Source: DATJKD01 sp963728295 | Lineage (GTDB): Bacteria; Pseudomonadota; Gammaproteobacteria; Steroidobacterales; Steroidobacteraceae | NCBI GenBank assembly: GCA_963728295.1 | Contig: CAVSKB010000011.1 | Span: forward strand, 868,001 to 932,000 | DNA length: 64,000 nucleotides | Reading direction: 5' to 3' | Shown: positions 6,539 through 16,581 of the stretch, piece after piece | Layout: the number at the start of each line of letters is the position of its first letter | How positions within the stretch are numbered: position 1 is the first letter of the stretch | Notes under the pieces: model-generated | What the model saw: the letters and a program-made list of their open reading frames with translations, nothing else | What the model was told of the DNA's origin: nothing | Databases searched by the model: none | Made by a program: the position numbers and the translations under genes

Positions 6539-9043
6539 TCAGGGCTCGCCCAGCGGGCCTTCCCGAGTCGCGTCGTTAGGTGGCGACGGTGTCCAGTCGC
6601 TGCGCGGCGGGGCCGGCGTAAGCGACGGAACCGGCTGCGCCGGAGCGGATGCGGCCTGCGGTGGCGGAGGTGGACGGCCGAAGTCCGGCGCCGGTCCTCG
6701 CGGCGATTCCATCGTCGCCGGGCTCGGCTCGTTACTGGGCGCCGGCTGCGGACGAGGCGAGATCGATTCGGCACCGGCATCGGCATGCGCGCCGTTGCCG
6801 TTTGAGCCTGTACCGCGGCTGCCGGTGAAGCCCTCGTCAGGCTCACGCCGCCGGCGGCGCCCACCCCTGCGCGATCGACGCCCGGTGCGTTCTCCGCGCT
6901 CGCCTTCGGGGCGCTCGGCGCGCGGCGGCTCGCCGCCCGACGCCTCATCTCGCCGTGGCGTCGGCGTCGCAGCCGGCGCCTGACCGGCACGCGTGACATC
7001 GGTCTCGGATCGCCGGTGTTCGCGCTGCATCTCACCGTGACCGCCGCCACGCCGCGCATCACGGCGGCCATCGCCGCCGCGGCCCGCGTCTCCGCCATGG
7101 CGCATCCGGTCGCCATCACGATGTTCACCCGGGCGCATTTCACGACGATGTTCGTCGCGACGCGCGGGGGCCCACGCTCTTCGCGTCTGCCGTCACGACG
7201 GTGCTCCGATCGCTCACCACGCAGGCCAGGACGGCCATCGCGTCTGCCATCGCGCTCGCGGCGGGGTTCGCTGCGAGCTGCGATCGGCTCGGGTGCCGGC
7301 GCACGCTTGTCACCAAACAGCCAGTGCCAGAACCGGACGAAGATCCCGTCGCGCGGGCCGAACTGCGGCGCCGCGATGGCCGCCACCGCCGCTACCGGGG
7401 CGGCCTGGACGGGCTCGGGCGCCGGTGGCGGGGCAGGTGTGCTCGGCACCACCGTGGTTACCGCCGGTGTCGGCGGCGGCGGTGCCTTTTCCTCGGCGGC
7501 GACCGCCTCGAGGTCGATCTGCGGCTGCACGGCCAGCTGGTGGCTGATGATCGTGTTCTCGGGCAGGCCGAGCTCGTCGTCCCGCACTCGCCGGATCTCG
7601 TAGGCCGGCGTGTCGAGATAGCGGTTCGGTACCAGCACGATGTCAACCGAGCTCCGCGACTCGATGCTGTTCAGCCAGTCGCGCTTCTCGTTCATGAGGT
7701 AGGTGGCGACGTCGACGGGCAGCTGCGCGATCACCTTCGAGGTGCGGTCCTTGCGCGCCTCCTCGCCGATCAGGCGCAGGATCGCGAGCGCGAGGGATTC
7801 GACGCTGCGGATCACGCCCATGCCACTGCAGCGCGGGCATACGATGTTGGTCGACTCGCTGATCGACGGACGCAACCGCTGGCGCGAGAGCTCCAACAAC
7901 CCGAAGCGGGAAATCCGGCCAATCTGTATCCGGGCCCGGTCCTGCTTGACTGCGTCGCGGAGCCGGTCCTCGACTGCGCGCTGATTCTTCTGCGACTCCA
8001 TGTCGATGAAGTCGATGACGATCAGGCCACCGACGTCGCGCAATCGCATTTGCCGGGCGATCTCGTCCGCGGCCTCGAGATTGGTGTTACAGGCGGTCGT
8101 CTCGATGTCGAGCCGCGCGTGCTCCGCGCGGAGTTGATGTCAATCGAGACCAGCGCCTCCGTGTGATCGATGACGATGCTGCCGCCGGAGGGCAGGGTGA
8201 CCTTGTGGGAGTACGCAGACTCGATCTGGCTTTCGATCTGGTAGCGCGTGAAGAGCGGAACGTGATCGTCGTAGAACTTCAGCCGGCGGATATTCCCCGG
8301 CATGAAGCGCTGCATGTACTCCTCGGCTTCCCCGTAGATCTCCTTCTTGTCGACCAGGATCTCGCCGATGTCGTCCGACAGGTAGTCGCGCAGCGCGCGG
8401 AGGATGGCCTTGCTCTCCTGGTAGATCAGGAACGGCGCGGTGCGGCCTTCTGAGGCCTGCCCGATTGCGTTCCAGACGTCGACCAGGTTGTTGAGGTCCC
8501 ACTGCAACTCCTCGGGCGTGCGGCCGACCCCGGCGGTGCGGACGATCGCGCCCATGCCGTCCGGGATCTGCAGGTTGTCCATCGCCTCGCGCAGCTGCTC
8601 GCGGTCCTCACCTTCGACCCGCCGCGACACCCCGCCCGCGCGCGGATTGTTCGGCATCAGCACCAGGAAGCGCCCGGCAAGGCTGATGAACGTCGTGAGC
8701 GCTGCGCCCTTGTTGCCGCGTTCCTCTTTTTCGACCTGGACGATCACCTCCTGGCCTTCCTGCAGCAGCTCGCGGATCCCGGCGCGGTTGCCGTTGCCGT
8801 CCTGCCCCTTGAAGTAGTCGCGGGTAACTTCCTTGAGCGGCAGGAATCCGTGGCGCTCTGCGCCATAGTCGACGAAGGCGGCTTCGAGGCTGGGTTCTAC
8901 GCGGGTGATCCGGCCCTTGTAGACGTTGGCTTTCTTGGTTTCCCGGGCCGGGATTTCGATATCGAGGTCATAGATTCGCTGGCCATCCACCAGCGCGACA
9001 CGCAACTCCTCTTCCTGGGTTGCGTTGACAACATTCTTTTCAT
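6539..9043 (-). CDS. rne: Ribonuclease E, frame-broken
   Basis: The endoribonuclease and degradosome scaffold. Start is ATG 9043 (MKRML), where one base is missing at codon 6 before NATQEEELRVALVDGQ. The S1 region, the 5'-sensor and DNase I-like parts (LVSIDINSAR, DFIDM) and the zinc-link CPRCSGMG (near 7840) are all recognisable, followed by a long Arg/Pro-rich disordered tail ending GEP at 6539. Further breaks lie near 8115, where one base of a Ser codon is lost before DIE, and near 7155-7175. Total is about 830 residues, normal for the family. RNase E is essential in most relatives, so the breaks are probably consensus errors. The tail suits degradosome assembly. Confidence 0.93.
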
Positions 9044-9437
9044 CGGTCCTCGCTGAGTTCGACGATATGGGACCGTGAACGCCCGGACGGGCACGAGCCG
9101 TGGCCTTGCGGAGAGGTCGTTTTGCAGCGGCTTGGGTCATGCGGCTGTCAATGGCGTGCGCGGACGACTCGTACGCGCGGCGCCGGACCGAATCCTGAAA
9201 GTGCAAACTGGACATCGGACCGGCCGAAGATGGCGCGGACCCGCTGCCCGCCCGGGCCTGCGGCATCTGCGCGTGTTCACGGCAGTTCGATGGTCTGACG
9301 TTTCAGAACCAACTAAGATGCGCCGCCCAAAGCCCCATGGGGCGAACGCGAGCGCAGGCTCTGCGCCGATCCTGCGAGCCCCAGGGGCCAACGAATCGAC
9401 GCGACTGGCACTCTAGCAAGGGAATTTCGGAAAATCA
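9044..9437. promoter_or_regulatory. Divergent rne-rluC intergenic region / rne leader
   Basis: A 394-base non-coding stretch separates the divergent starts of rne and rluC. In E. coli the rne mRNA has a long leader through which RNase E controls its own message, and this gap is of comparable size. Strong GC palindromes are present, for example GCCCCATGGGGC at 9332-9343 and a similar gagccccaggggcc just downstream. Their role in folding an rne leader is inference; no sequence motif of the enterobacterial leader was recognised. Confidence 0.4.
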
Positions 9438-10480
9438 ATGGCTTACGACAGATCGGAGGCACAGCCCGAGCAGCCCGGATCGACCCGCGAAGGTGCGCTA
9501 TGTCGTCGCGACCGAGAGCGATGCAGGGCAGCGGCTGGACAACTTTCTGCTGCGGTCACTGAAGGGCGTGCCGCGTACGCACGTATACCGGTTGCTGCGC
9601 AAAGGTGAAGTGCGAGTCAACAGCAAGCGGGCGCAGTCCCGACCAGCGCGTGGTCTCGGGTGACCGGGTGCGTCTACCGCCAGTGCGGCGTCCCGATCCC
9701 GCCGCGGCCTCGAGACCGCGTGACGATCTGCAGCAGACGGTCAGGGACGCCATCGTCTACGAGGATGCAGATCTGGTGGCGATCAATAAGCCGGCCGGAC
9801 TCGCCGTGCACGGCGGCAGCGGCATGTAGCACGGCGTGATCGAGGCGCTGCGCGCCGCACGGCCCGACGCTCGGCGAGCTCGATCTCGTGCATCGGCTCG
9901 ATCGCGAGACCAGCGGTTGTCTCCTGATCGCGAAGCGCCGCAGCGCGCTGCGCGATCTGCATCGCGCAGCTTCGCGAAGGACGGGTCGAGAAGCGGTACC
10001 TGGCGCTGGTGCTGCGGCCACTGGCAGCTCGGCCACAAGCGCATCGAACTCGCGCTCGCCACAGACGAACGGCGCAGCGGCGAGCGCCACGTCGCGGTAC
10101 GCAGCCACGGTCAGATGGCGGTGAGCACGTTCCGGCCGGTGCAGTTCTTCGGCAGGCTGGCGACCCTGATGGAGGTCGATCTCGGCACAGGCAAGACCCA
10201 CCAGATACGGGTGCATGCCGCGCACGCCGGATTTCCAGTCGCGGGCGACGACAAGTACGGGGATCGCGAGCGCAATGCCGAGCTGCGGGACTTCGGTCTG
10301 CACCGGATGTTCCTGCACGCGTCCTCGATCGGCGTGACGCGGCCCGGCACCGCCGAGCCGCTCTCGATCAGCGCACCGTTGTCCGCCGACCTGCGTGAAG
10401 TGCTGGACGCGCTTGTCAGGGCACCGAAAGCCCGCAGTCCCGCAGCACGCCGGCGAGCCAGATCAGCGGCAGGCCGGTGA
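9438..10480 (+). CDS. rluC: 23S rRNA pseudouridine synthase RluC, frame-broken
   Basis: RluC-type enzyme that modifies three uridines of 23S rRNA, divergent from rne as in many gammaproteobacteria. Pieces in several frames join into one protein: an S4 domain (GQRLDNFLLRSLKGVPRTHV), then VAINKPAGLAVHGGSG, the catalytic HRLDRETSGCLLIAKR (Asp near 9900), and TGKTHQIRVHAAHAGFPVAGD with FLHASSI. Breaks lie near 9480, 9645, 9870, 9965 and 10015, and an in-frame TAG at 9827-9829 replaces the residue after GGSGM. The start at 9438 is the only ATG in range but needs a frame change near 9480. The 3' end overlaps the convergent maf gene. Confidence 0.8.
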
Positions 10481-11010
10481 GCGCCGTCGGGTCCACGGAC
10501 TCGATCCGGCTCGAAGAGCGCGATGCCGAGCGACTCTCCCTTGAAGCCACCGGCACAGTCCCAGCGGTCGATCCTGCGCCACGTAGCGCGCGATCTCCGC
10601 ATCGGCGAGAACTCGCAGCTGCACGATGGTCCGATCCGTGTGCTCGAAGGTCTGCGCGCCGCCAGCGGCGGCGACGCACACCGCCGTAAGGAACATGAGC
10701 TCACGACCGGAGGACGCCGCGAGCTGCGCGTGGCAACGTTCGGCATCGCCGGGTTTCCCGAGCACCTGCTCGCCGCGCAGCGCAACCTGGTCGGAGCCGA
10801 TCACGATCGCATCGGTGCGCCGACGTGCAACCGCGAGCGCCTTTGCGCGCGCGAGTCGGGCGGCGAGCCCCGCCGGCGATTCACCGTCGAGACGCGCCTC
10901 ATCGACCTCGGGTGCCACGCATTCAAACGGCATACCGAAGCGTTCGAGCAGCCGGCGGCGATGGGGGAGGTGGAAGCCAGCAGCAACAGCGGCAGGTCCG
11001 TGTCGTTCAC
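10416..11010 (-). CDS. maf: Maf/YceF nucleotide pyrophosphatase, frame-broken
   Basis: A Maf-family house-cleaning pyrophosphatase. The N-terminus from GTG 11010 reads LLLASTSP, then RRRLLERFGMPFECVAPEVDE, AIVIGSDQVALRGEQVLGKP, and the last part carries DCAGGFKGESLGIALFE, LTGLPL and a C-terminal LSVP. Breaks near 10960, 10580 and 10515 separate these. The YceF subgroup hydrolyses m7GTP; I favour this subgroup from its location between rluC and yceD, while in E. coli maf lies close to yceD-rpmF. It is transcribed against both neighbours, converging with rluC and diverging from yceD. Confidence 0.85.
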
Positions 11011-11104
11011 GCCGTGCTCCGCGGCGCTCGATCCTTGAAAAACAAGGGTTTAAGCTCGGGTCGGCTTTGACAGGGGAGGGGGTCGTCACTATTATACGCG
11101 CCCC

Positions 11105-11619
11105 ATGTCGCCTGCCCCGGCCGACCTCGTCAACGCGCTGGAACTGGCAGGGCGAGCGGCGTCGATCGAGCGCGATGTACGTGCTCGCGCAGCTGCCGAG
11201 GCTGATCGACGCCGGCGCGCTCGAAGGCACGCGGGCGCACGGTGAGCTGCGCTTCGGCCTGTTCGAGGGCCGGGCCACCGTTGATGCGCGTGTCTCGGGA
11301 ACGGTGGTGTTGAGCTGTCAGCGTTGCCTCAAGCCCTGCGAGGTGCACGATCGACGAGGCGGCACCGCTGGTCGTGCTCGCGCACGGACGAGGGTGCGGT
11401 GCCGGCGGCGGTTCGAGCCGATCCTGGGTAATGCCGAGCGACTGCCGGTGATCGAGGTGATAGAGGAACAAGTGCTGCTCGCGCTGCCACTCGTCGCCGA
11501 TGCATGCCGACCCGGGGCCGGTTGTCGAGCGCGGCGGCGGAGCCGGCGGCGACGAGGCGCCGGATCGACAGAGACCGTTTGCGAATCTGCGGGAGCTGCT
11601 CGACAAGGGCGAGCAGTGA
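11105..11619 (+). CDS. yceD: YceD/DUF177 family protein, frame-broken
   Basis: The conserved partner of rpmF. Starting ATG 11105, the parts PRLIDAGALEGTRAHGELRF, VVLSCQRCLKPCEV (the CxxC typical of YceD) and the C-terminal FANLRELLDKGEQ before the stop 11617-11619 are visible in different frames. At least four breaks are needed between about 11175 and 11560. In bacteria and chloroplasts the family contributes to 23S rRNA accumulation and processing. It is followed by rpmF after 20 bases, the classic yceD-rpmF-plsX operon. Confidence 0.82.
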
Positions 11620-11639
11620 GCGCCCAAGGAGAGCTCGAG

Positions 11640-11836
11640 ATGGCAGTTCAGAAAAGCCGCAGGACGCCCGTCGAAGCGCGGCATGCGCAGGGCGCACGAC
11701 AGGCTCAAGCCGCCCGCGCTTTCGGTCGACCGCACGAGCGGCGAGACGCACCTGCGCCACCGCATCACGCCGGACGGGTTCTATCGTGGCCGCAAGGTCA
11801 TCGATAAGCCCGTGGCCGAGGAAGGCCAGCGAGTGA
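11640..11836 (+). CDS. rpmF: 50S ribosomal protein L32, frame-broken
   Basis: Begins MAVQKSRRTP at ATG 11640, then in another frame KRGMRRAHDRLKPPALSVD, GETHLRHRITPDGFYRGRKV. The break near 11669 is an extra base in a Pro codon (cccg where ccc or ccg is expected). A second extra base near 11833 would place the stop at 11834-11836 and give 64 residues, the usual length; otherwise the frame runs on to 11907. L32 is a large-subunit protein; its gene pairs with yceD and plsX. Confidence 0.88.
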
Positions 11837-11903
11837 CCTTCCGGCGCGGCGCCCGGGCCGCGCATCGGCCGTTCCGATCCACGTTCGCCGATTCTGCAAG
11901 ACG

Positions 11904-12969
11904 TTGACCGTTCAGCATCGCCGTGGACGCCATGAGCGGTGACCACGGCGCCCAGCGTGGCAGTGCCCGCAGCACTCGACGTGCTCGCGGTGAACCTGGA
12001 CGCTCAGGCTGCTCCTGGTCGGGCGAGCGGACGCAATCAGTGCCCTGCTGCCGGCGGGTCGCATGCCCGAGGCGCTGCAGATCGTCGAGGCCAGCGAAGT
12101 CGTCGGCATGGACGAGCGTCCGAAGGACGCGGTGCGACGCAAGAAGAACTCCTCGATGCGCGTCGCGGTCAATCTGGTGCGGACGGAGCCGCCGCCGCCT
12201 GCGTCAGCGCCGGCAACACGGGCGCACTGCTCGCGACCGCCCGCTTCGTGCTCGGCATGGTGCCGGGAGTCGACCGTCCGGCGATCGTCTCATCGATTCC
12301 CGTCCGCGCACGGGCACACGGTGATGCTCGATCTCGGCGCGAATCCCGACTGCACGGCAGAGCACCTGGTCGAGTTCGCGCTGATGGGCAGCGTGCTGGC
12401 GCAGCGATCTGCACGGGCTTGCGAACGGCCGCGCGTCGGCCTGCTCAACATCGGCGAGGAGGACATCAAGGGCACCGAGGAGCTGCGCGAGGCGCATCGT
12501 CGTCTGGCGCGTGGCGCCGATCAATTACTGCGGCTTCGTCGAGGGCGACGACATTTTCTCCGGGGACGCCGACGTCGTCGTGACCGATGGCTTCACCGGC
12601 AACGTCGCGCTGAAGACGAGCGAAGGCCTGGCGCGCTTCATCATCGAGCGTGATGCGCGAGGAGTTCACGCGCGTCGCCCGTGCGCAAGGCTGGCGGCGG
12701 TCGCGGCGACGCCGGCGCTTGAACGCGCTCAAGCGGCGGCTCGATCCGCGCGCGTACAACGGCGCGAGCATGGTCGGGCTCGATCGGGCGTGGTCATCAA
12801 GAGCCACGGCGGCGCCGATCGCGTGGCGTTCGCGAACGCCGTGCGCGTGGCGATCGTCGAGGCGCGGAACGGCGTTCCGGCGCAGATCGGTGCGCTGGTC
12901 CAGAGCTTGCGCGGCTCGAGCAGCCGCCGCGCGGCTGCAACGCGCCGCGAGCGCTGCAGCGCTGCCTGA
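11904..12969 (+). CDS. plsX: Phosphate acyltransferase PlsX, frame-broken
   Basis: Peripheral membrane enzyme making acyl-phosphate from acyl-ACP for phosphatidic acid synthesis. Start is taken as TTG 11904 with an extra base before FSIAVDAMSGDHGA. Other family landmarks are VGMDERPKDAVRRKKNSSMR, SAGNTGALLATARFVLGM, MLDLGANPDC, GLLNIGEEDIKG, FVEGDDIFSGDADVVVTDGF and GNVALKTSEG, ending with KSHGGADRVAFANAVR. About eight breaks are needed. In relatives plsX is followed by fabH; here a minus-strand YkvA-like gene follows instead, so the fatty-acid operon is cut at this point. Confidence 0.88.
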
Positions 12970-13092
12970 CCGCGCTCGTCAGCGCACGAGTCTGCCTGGC
13001 CTTCGTCGCGGCGCCGGTGCCATCCGCTTGACAGTGAGCCCGCGACGCTTGCGCTCGAGCTGCGCCGAAGCTCGGGGTCCGCGCGCGCGGCC

Positions 13093-13525
13093 TTACCCCG
13101 CGGCAGGCGACTGTCGGAACGCGGCGGAAATCCTCATAGGCTGCGAGCTCGTGGCGCAGCTCGCGGAACACGAGCTCGATCATCACCGCATCGTCGAGCA
13201 GGCCGATCCCGGGGATCTCGTCGGGGATGACGTCCTCCGGATCGCAGAGATAGGCGAGCGTGGCGAGCACGGGACTGCGCTCGTCGTCGTCGAGCGTCCA
13301 GTCAGGGTCGGTCAGCATGTCGAGCAGCGTCTGCAGCTGCACCAGCCGTCGCGGTCACGAAGTCGGGCACGTCGGAGCTGCGCATGCGCTGCGAGCGCAT
13401 CGGCTGCCGCGGCGAGGATCTCCTCGTCGTCGGCGATGCTGACTGACTGGCGCGTTCGCTGCAGTTCGCGTCTGAAAGTGACGCAGGTCTCGATCCGAGA
13501 GTTCGATGGTCAATTTGTATGGCAT
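13093..13525 (-). CDS. YkvA-like DUF1232 protein, frame-broken
   Basis: From ATG 13525 the protein reads MPYKLTIELSDRDLRHFQ, then VSIADDEEILAAAADALAAH, then LQTLLDMLTDPDWTLDDDE and LAYLCDPEDVIPDEIPGIGLLDD, the DUF1232/YkvA core. Breaks lie near 13450-13465, 13345-13380 and 13120. The last has an extra base in an Arg codon; correcting it gives an early stop at 13093-13095 after RQSPAAG. The length is about 143 residues. Family function is unknown. The D-x-I-P-D-x-I-P element is also found in membrane-associated YkvA proteins, but this one shows no obvious transmembrane helix. Confidence 0.7.
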
Positions 13526-13646
13526 GTGTCCCCCGTTTGCGAGAGGCTACTGGCCGGACGCGTGAGCCGGTCAACGCTCGGAGCATTTGGATGCGCCGGC
13601 GACAGCTACAATGTGGCGCACAGAAGGATCAGTCGCGGGGTTGGCG

Positions 13647-14637
13647 ATGATCGCAAGAGCGCGTGTGACGATCGCGTCATCCGCGCTCGCCGCACTCGCG
13701 GGCGCTGCTCGGCGTCCACGCAAGCGCGGGCCGAGCAGTTCCTGCTGCCGACGAACGGCGACACCGTCATCGGCTCACGTCACAACCGCCATTGCACACT
13801 CACGAGGACACGATGCTCGACATCGGGCGCGCGCTACGGCGTGGGCTACGAGGAGATCATCGCGGCGAATCCCGGGATCGATCCGTGGCTGCCCGGGTGA
13901 CGGCACCGAGATCCTGATTCCGACGCGATTCATCCTGCCCGATGCGCCGCGCGAGGGCATCGTCGTCAACTTGCCGGAGCACCGGCTCTATTACTTCCCG
14001 CCGGCGCGCGCGGGCGAGCCGCGGGTCGTCCGCACGTACCCGATCAGCACGGCCAAGATGGACTGGAAGACGCCGCTCGGCGTCACGCGCATCGTCACGA
14101 AGGAGCACAAGCCGAACTGGTATCCGCCCGAGTCCGTGCGCACGCGAGCACGAGGAACGCGGCGACCCGCTGCCGAAGGTCGTGCCGCCCGGTCCGGACA
14201 ATCCGCTCGGCGAGCACAAGATGCGGCTCGCCATCCCGGGCGGCGCCTACCTGATCCACGGCACGAACCGGCCGGCGGGCGTCGGGCATGCAGGTGACCC
14301 ACGGCTGCATCCGCATGTACCCGGAGGACGTCGCGGAGCTCTTCGGGCTGGTCGGCGTCAACACGAAGCGTCAACCTGATCGACCAGACCACCAAGGTCG
14401 GGTGGTCAGCGCGGCACACTGTATGTCGAGCGGCACGGCGCCGCTCGAGGGCACGAGTGACCCCGCCCACGAGGATCCCGCGGAGATGACGCGGCTGCAT
14501 ACGAAGCCGCGACCGAGGGTCGCGCGCGTTGCGATCGACTGGCAAGGGCGCGCAGCAGTGCCTTCCTGCAGGCGACCGGCGTGCCGGTAGCGCTGTCGAC
14601 GCCGGTACGCGCGGCCGACGCGTCCGCTGGACAATAG
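13647..14637 (+). CDS. L,D-transpeptidase (YkuD/ErfK type), frame-broken
   Basis: Exported peptidoglycan cross-linking or lipoprotein-anchoring enzyme. From ATG 13647 there is a hydrophobic signal segment, a LysM-like part (TMLDIGRRYGVGYEEIIAANP after correction), then the catalytic domain: GIVVNLPEHRLYYFP, YPISTAKMDWKTPLGV, HKPNWYPP, GPDNPLGEHKMRL, and the active site HGTNRPAGVG plus THGCIRMYPEDV with the nucleophile Cys. Correcting the tail gives FLQATGVPVALSTP and a stop at 14635-14637, about 325 residues. Breaks near 13735-13825, 13898, 14145, 14285 and 14365. It converges on the small lipoprotein gene at 14750-15071, a plausible substrate. Confidence 0.86.
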
Positions 14638-14684
14638 GCCGCGTCGCTAGATTCGTCGAAGCGGCGTCCGCGCATTCGCCGCGG

Positions 14685-14718
14685 GCAAAAGAAAACGCCG
14701 CGGCTTTCACCGCGGCGT
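14685..14718 (-). terminator. Rho-independent terminator of the small lipoprotein gene
   Basis: A perfect 9-bp stem ACGCCGCGG (14695-14703) and CCGCGGCGT (14710-14718) with a 6-base loop. On the minus strand it is followed by TTTTCTTTT (complement of 14686-14694). It stands 31 bases past the lipoprotein stop and may also terminate the convergent transpeptidase transcript. Confidence 0.85.
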
Positions 14719-14749
14719 CTTCTTCTCGCTTGACGCGAAGGCGGTCGGC

Positions 14750-15071
14750 TTACTTGCCCATCGACTTCTTGAACGCGCGATCGATCTTCTCGTTCGTCGC
14801 GTCGCAGCAGGCCTGCGCACCCTGGGCGGCCTGCAGGGCCTGGCTCGCCGTGTTCTGGGCAGCGCTGGCGGCGTTCGACGCGCTCGAGGCCGCGGCGGCG
14901 GCAGCGTCGGCCGACGACTTTGCGGCGGCGGCATCTTGCGCAGGCAGCCTTGGCAGCGGCATCGGCCGCATCGATGCGGGCAAGGGTGTCCTTACTGCTG
15001 CAGCCGGTGGCCGTGGCAAGCATGAGCGCCGCAACGCCGACGGTCAGCGTCTTCACGATCGCGTTCTTCAT
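14750..15071 (-). CDS. Small Ala-rich Lpp-like outer-membrane lipoprotein
   Basis: About 105 residues from ATG 15071: MKNAIVKTLTVGVAALMLA is a signal peptide, and TATGCSSKD a lipobox with Cys near residue 24. The body is an alanine zipper (AAAKSSADAAAAAASSASNA) and the chain ends NEKIDRAFKKSMGK, that is, with a C-terminal Lys as in Braun lipoprotein. One break near 14940 is an extra base in an Ala codon (gcct). The Cys pair in ACCDATNE near the end is unusual. It resembles the Lpp/OprI class of trimeric coiled-coil lipoproteins. The adjacent L,D-transpeptidase makes covalent attachment of the terminal Lys to peptidoglycan an attractive idea. Confidence 0.78.
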
Positions 15072-15858
15072 TTGTGGTTGTCCTCGGTGGTTGGAATTGA
15101 TTGCGAAGCCAAAGTCGACTGCGCCGTCCGCGACACGAGTTCCCTGTGCGGGGGACAGCCGAACGCGCGGATGGTACCCGATCCCAATTGCCTGATAAAG
15201 CATGGGTTTCGACGCGGCCAAGCGACAGGGCCCGCAATCCGAAGCAGCAAAGGCCTATCGGACCAGTGTCGTGCGTGAGCTCGGCGAGTCAGCGAGCTCG
15301 TGCTGCAACCCGCTGCCAGACCGAGATAAGGGCGAGTCGACTCATCGGCCAGGTGCCACGGACTCGCTGTCGTTCGCCGAGAATTGCAGAGCGATTCCGG
15401 TGGACAACAGTATTGCGAATCCCAAACGAACGCATCGAGTCCGTCGTTGGCAGCAAGCTCCTGCATACCGCAAGCGATACCAGCGCGACAACGCACTACT
15501 CGGCCAGCATATCGCAGCGTTATGCGCAGAGCGGCCGCCGGCATCGTGCGTCGGATTCCAAGCGGATCGGCGCTTGCGTGCGTGTCGGCCGCATGAAGCC
15601 AGGTGTCCGTAAACGCGGTCGTGTCGGCATTGGCGTTCAGGTTGTTTTTCCCATGATGCGTGGAAGTTCGACACGTGCGCACTGCGGCAACGTTGTTTTC
15701 CGACTTGGTCACCGTCTCCGATAGACGAATGTCCGATCGGAGCGGTCTCCCTGGGAGCGGGAGGGGCGCCAGTTGCAAACCAGATGATCGTGGAGTTCGC
15801 GATGGGTAGCCGCCACCGCTGCAAAGCCTTACAGCCGCTTGCATCTCGCCACGCATAA
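15072..15858. other. Non-coding or unrecognised stretch upstream of lexA
   Basis: Nearly 800 bases without a recognisable gene. Several frames of 130-260 codons are open on both strands, but they mutually overlap, lack ribosome sites and resemble no family I know; a long minus-strand frame continues antisense through lexA. The right edge holds the lexA control region. It may contain the promoter of the minus-strand lipoprotein gene (start 15071). A decayed gene cannot be excluded. Confidence 0.4.
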
Positions 15859-15893
15859 CTGTATATATTCACAGTAACTGTACGTGTATACAG
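15859..15893. promoter_or_regulatory. Two tandem LexA boxes upstream of lexA
   Basis: CTGTATATATTCACAG at 15859-15874 and CTGTACGTGTATACAG at 15878-15893 both fit the CTGT-N8-ACAG consensus of gammaproteobacterial LexA. Starts are 19 nt apart, so the boxes lie nearly two helical turns apart. The second box runs into the AGGAG ribosome site of lexA (15892-15896). Autorepression and SOS induction of lexA-imuA follow directly from family knowledge. Confidence 0.93.
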
Positions 15894-15902
15894 GAGACAC
15901 CC

Positions 15903-16541
15903 ATGGACGAGCTCACCCCGCGCCAGCGTCAGGTTCTGCGTTTCATCCAGGACGCGGTCGCCGAGAACGGTATGCCGCCCACGCGCGCGGAGATCGCCAG
16001 GGCGCTCGGTTTCAAGTCCGCGAATGCAGCTGAGGAACATCTGCGCGCCCTGCAGCGCAAGGGGGTGCTGGAGCTTCTGCCCGGAGCCTCGCGAGGCATC
16101 CAGCTGCGCGACTCCCTGCGTGAGCAGCTCGGGTTGCCGCTCATCGGCCGTGTCGCTGCCGGCAAGCCGATCCTCGCCGAAGAAAACATCGAAGCCCGCT
16201 ACCAGGTGGATCCGCAGCTCTTTCAGCCTCGGCCGCATTACCTGCTCAAGGTGCGCGGCATGAGCATGCGCGACGCGGGCATCCTCGACGGCGATCTCGT
16301 TGCCGTGCACCGTACGCCGGAGGTGCGCAATCGGCAGATCGTGGTGGCACGGCTCGAGAATGAAGTGACGGTGAAGCGTTACCGCCAGGAAGGCACGGTG
16401 GTGTGGCTGATGCCGGAGAACGCCGATTTCGAACCGCTGCGCGTGGATCTCAGGGAGGAGTCGCTGATCATCGAAGGCGTGGTGGTCGGCGTGCTGCGGC
16501 AGGACGCGGCACGTCCTGCTGGCGCGGAGAGACGCAATTGA
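15903..16541 (+). CDS. lexA: SOS repressor LexA
   Basis: A 212-residue repressor-protease. The N-terminal winged helix (LTPRQRQVLRFIQDAVAENG, AEIARALGFKSANAAEEHL) is followed by the self-cleavage site Ala-Gly in GRVAAGKPI, the nucleophile Ser in VRGMSMRDAGI and the Lys in EVTVKRY. It binds CTGT-N8-ACAG operators and is cleaved upon RecA activation. ATG at 15903 sits 6 bases after AGGAG. The gene is intact, unlike most of its neighbours. It heads the mutasome cassette, with imuA 40 bases downstream, as in Pseudomonas- and Xanthomonas-type lexA-imuA-imuB-dnaE2 clusters. Confidence 0.97.
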   Translation: MDELTPRQRQVLRFIQDAVAENGMPPTRAEIARALGFKSANAAEEHLRALQRKGVLELLPGASRGIQLRDSLREQLGLPLIGRVAAGKPILAEENIEARYQVDPQLFQPRPHYLLKVRGMSMRDAGILDGDLVAVHRTPEVRNRQIVVARLENEVTVKRYRQEGTVVWLMPENADFEPLRVDLREESLIIEGVVVGVLRQDAARPAGAERRN

Positions 16542-16581
16542 TGCCTGGCCTGCATCAGCCCTCCACGGTTGCGCCTTCATC

